Source: Synechocystis sp. PCC 7338
GTDB lineage: Bacteria > Cyanobacteriota > Cyanobacteriia > Cyanobacteriales > Microcystaceae
Assembly: GCF_018282115.1 (NCBI RefSeq)
Contig: NZ_CP054306.1
Coordinates: 2,093,488-2,157,487 of the forward strand
Length of the DNA: 64,000 bases
Direction: 5' to 3'
The translations under genes and the position numbers were made by a program. This document shows, one piece after another, positions 62,687 through 64,000 of the stretch; the stretch's first letter is position 1; each line of letters starts with the position of its first letter. The notes beneath the pieces were generated by a model. That model had not been told where the DNA came from. It made no database searches and saw only the letters and a program-made list of their open reading frames with translations.

Positions 62687-63760
62687 GTGGTCAATTCACC
62701 CCAATGTTTATTAGTCGGGTCTTTGGAGCCCTACAGCGGTAAATCGGGGATTATTCTCGGTTTAGCTCGACTTTTGCAACAACAGGGAATGGCGATCGCC
62801 TACGGCAAACCCATTGGCACGGCCATGACTAAGGCGGCAGTGGCCCTAGAGGAAGCGGACATTGAATTTATTAGCCAGAGTTTGGAATTGGCACCAGCCC
62901 AGGTGCGTAAACCCCTAGTATTTTTAGACGAAGAGACCATTACCCGACGCCTCCAGGGGCAAGACCAAACTAACTATGCTGAAGCTCTGCAAGCTTCTAT
63001 TCAGAATCTAACAGCGGATTTGGTTTTGTTGGAAGGCCCAGGCAATCTTTGGGAGGGTAGTTTATTCGGGCTTTCCTTTTCCGAATTGGCCGCCAAAATT
63101 AACGCGGCGGTGCTGTTGGTGGGTCGCTACCACTCCCCCTTAGTGGTGGATGGACTGCTCAAGGCTCGACAAACCTTGGGAGATAGTCTCAAAGGGGTGG
63201 TAATAAATGATATTCCCGTAGAAGCCCTGCCAGAGACGAAGGACTTGGTCAAGCCTTTCCTGGAAAGCCATGGCATTGCTGTGCTCGGCCTATTGGCGGA
63301 AGACCGTTTACTCAGAAGCGTCAGTGTGCGGGAACTGGCCCATCAACTTAATGCCAAAGTGCTTTGTAGTGAAGAGCATCTGGATTTGATGGTAGAGAGC
63401 CTCACCATTGGGGCTATGAACGTCAACTCCGCCCTGGAATATTTCCGTCAAGGGGAAAATAAGGCTGTGGTTACCGGTGGCGATCGTACCGATTTACAAT
63501 TGGCCGCCCTGGAAACCTCCACCAGTTGCCTAATTTTGACTGGCCACGCCGGGCCCCAACCCCTGATTATCAGCCGGGCCCAGGATTTAGAAATTCCCAT
63601 TCTCTCTGTGGACCAAGACACCCTGACCACCGTGGAAATTGTGGACCAAGCCTTTGGCAATGTGCGCCTCCAAGAACCGGTTAAGGTGCAATGTATCCAA
63701 CAATTGATGGCCACCCATTTTGATCTCCAAGCCTTCCAAGAAATCATGGCCAAGGATTAA
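62687..63760 (+). CDS. BioD-like ATPase with DRTGG domain (phosphotransacetylase N-terminal-like)
   Basis: The 357-residue protein has a P-loop in [19 protein letters not shown], a BioD/CobQ-like ATPase region (residues 1-205) and a C-terminal DRTGG domain ([17 protein letters not shown]). This pair forms the N-terminal part of some phosphotransacetylases, here without the Pta catalytic domain. The start is GTG at 62687 with AGGAG eight bases upstream. A regulatory or sensor role is likely; the substrate is unknown. Confidence 0.85.
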   Translation: MVNSPQCLLVGSLEPYSGKSGIILGLARLLQQQGMAIAYGKPIGTAMTKAAVALEEADIEFISQSLELAPAQVRKPLVFLDEETITRRLQGQDQTNYAEALQASIQNLTADLVLLEGPGNLWEGSLFGLSFSELAAKINAAVLLVGRYHSPLVVDGLLKARQTLGDSLKGVVINDIPVEALPETKDLVKPFLESHGIAVLGLLAEDRLLRSVSVRELAHQLNAKVLCSEEHLDLMVESLTIGAMNVNSALEYFRQGENKAVVTGGDRTDLQLAALETSTSCLILTGHAGPQPLIISRAQDLEIPILSVDQDTLTTVEIVDQAFGNVRLQEPVKVQCIQQLMATHFDLQAFQEIMAKD

Positions 63761-63766
63761 CCTAAA

Positions 63767-64000
63767 TTACAAAATTTGGGCAATGGAAACCGCTTCGTCG
63801 TGGGTAAATAAATAATCTAAAAAAGTCTGAGCAACAATGGATAATTGCTTCGATTTTTGATAAACAATATACCAATGTTTTTGTAGGGGAAATCCTTCTA
63901 CATCTAGCACGGCTAGGGGACCGTTAATTCCCTCCAATGCCAGGGAATACAACGATAAAATAGAGATTCCGAGTCCCCCATAAACCGCTTGCTTTATGGC
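63767..64000 (-). CDS. LysR-type transcriptional regulator, C-terminal part
   Basis: Only the last 77 codons are in the window; the frame is open to the edge at 64000. It reads AIKQAVYGGLGISILSLYSL and then VEGFPLQKHWYIVYQKSKQL, the effector-binding domain of the CmpR/NdhR/RbcR group of LysR regulators for carbon acquisition. Identity within this group cannot be fixed from the fragment. It converges with the DRTGG gene; 6 bp separate the stops. Confidence 0.88.
   Translation of the reverse strand, partial: AIKQAVYGGLGISILSLYSLALEGINGPLAVLDVEGFPLQKHWYIVYQKSKQLSIVAQTFLDYLFTHDEAVSIAQIL

Overview
The window is chromosome of a unicellular cyanobacterium, almost certainly a Synechocystis strain close to PCC 6803. 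The pointers are the photosystem II subunit Psb30, prolycopene isomerase CrtH, the clock-input protein LdpA, EbsA, sucrose-phosphate synthase, the PixGHIJL phototaxis cluster, and the HIP1 octamer GCGATCGC that recurs through most of the sequence. All identifications rest on reading the translated proteins; no database search was run.

Layout. 1-9.3 kb: 5' part of mraY, an MscS channel, pfkA, a dihydroorotate dehydrogenase-like gene, a DUF29 gene broken by an in-frame stop, and nifJ (PFOR). 9.9-16.1 kb: a Uma2/DUF820 protein, molybdate uptake (modA, fused modBC), and an O-antigen-ligase/TPR membrane protein; a Yfr1-like small RNA lies just upstream. 16.4-21.1 kb: a GAF protein with degenerate GGDEF, psb30, a Cys-cluster protein, sps and a hypothetical gene. 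21.1-32.1 kb: the phototaxis operon on the minus strand, pixG-pixH-pixI-pixJ, a short MCP-tip protein, pixL and a second CheW-like protein. 32.4-39.3 kb: M61 peptidase, ilvE, gatC, a CbiX-type chelatase, a methylglyoxal synthase/lipid kinase fusion, and an aspartate aminotransferase-type gene. 39.6-44.4 kb: a same-strand set of sigma-like protein, DUF1822 protein and CHAT-CHASE2 membrane protein.

44.4-53.1 kb is an accessory, partly AT-rich island without HIP1 over long stretches. It holds an orphan ribbon-helix-helix antitoxin whose toxin is cut after about seven codons, an AbiEii-type nucleotidyltransferase with a 73-residue partner, a Phd/YefM antitoxin whose promoter and start are duplicated as a dead copy, an antitoxin remnant, a DUF928 + TPR-CHAT pair, a DUF433-DUF5615 toxin-antitoxin pair, and fused fragments of a second CHAT gene and a VapBC module.

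53.1-57.9 kb is the most interesting part. Seven unassigned small genes sit in four transcription units, and each unit is preceded by the same element, TGCATAA-16 nt-CGATA, with identical spacing. The element resembles a promoter for an alternative (sigma-28/SigF-like) sigma factor and suggests an undescribed regulon. Its products include a secreted Tyr/Asn/Gly-rich protein, a protein ending in an EF-hand loop, and several membrane-associated proteins. A GC-rich, HIP1-free shikimate dehydrogenase-like gene, probably acquired, is inserted in the same block.

57.9-64 kb returns to core genes: a VanY-type peptidase, crtH, ldpA, a strongly structured plus-strand RNA candidate (possibly 6S RNA), ebsA, a BioD-like/DRTGG protein and the 3' part of a LysR-type regulator.
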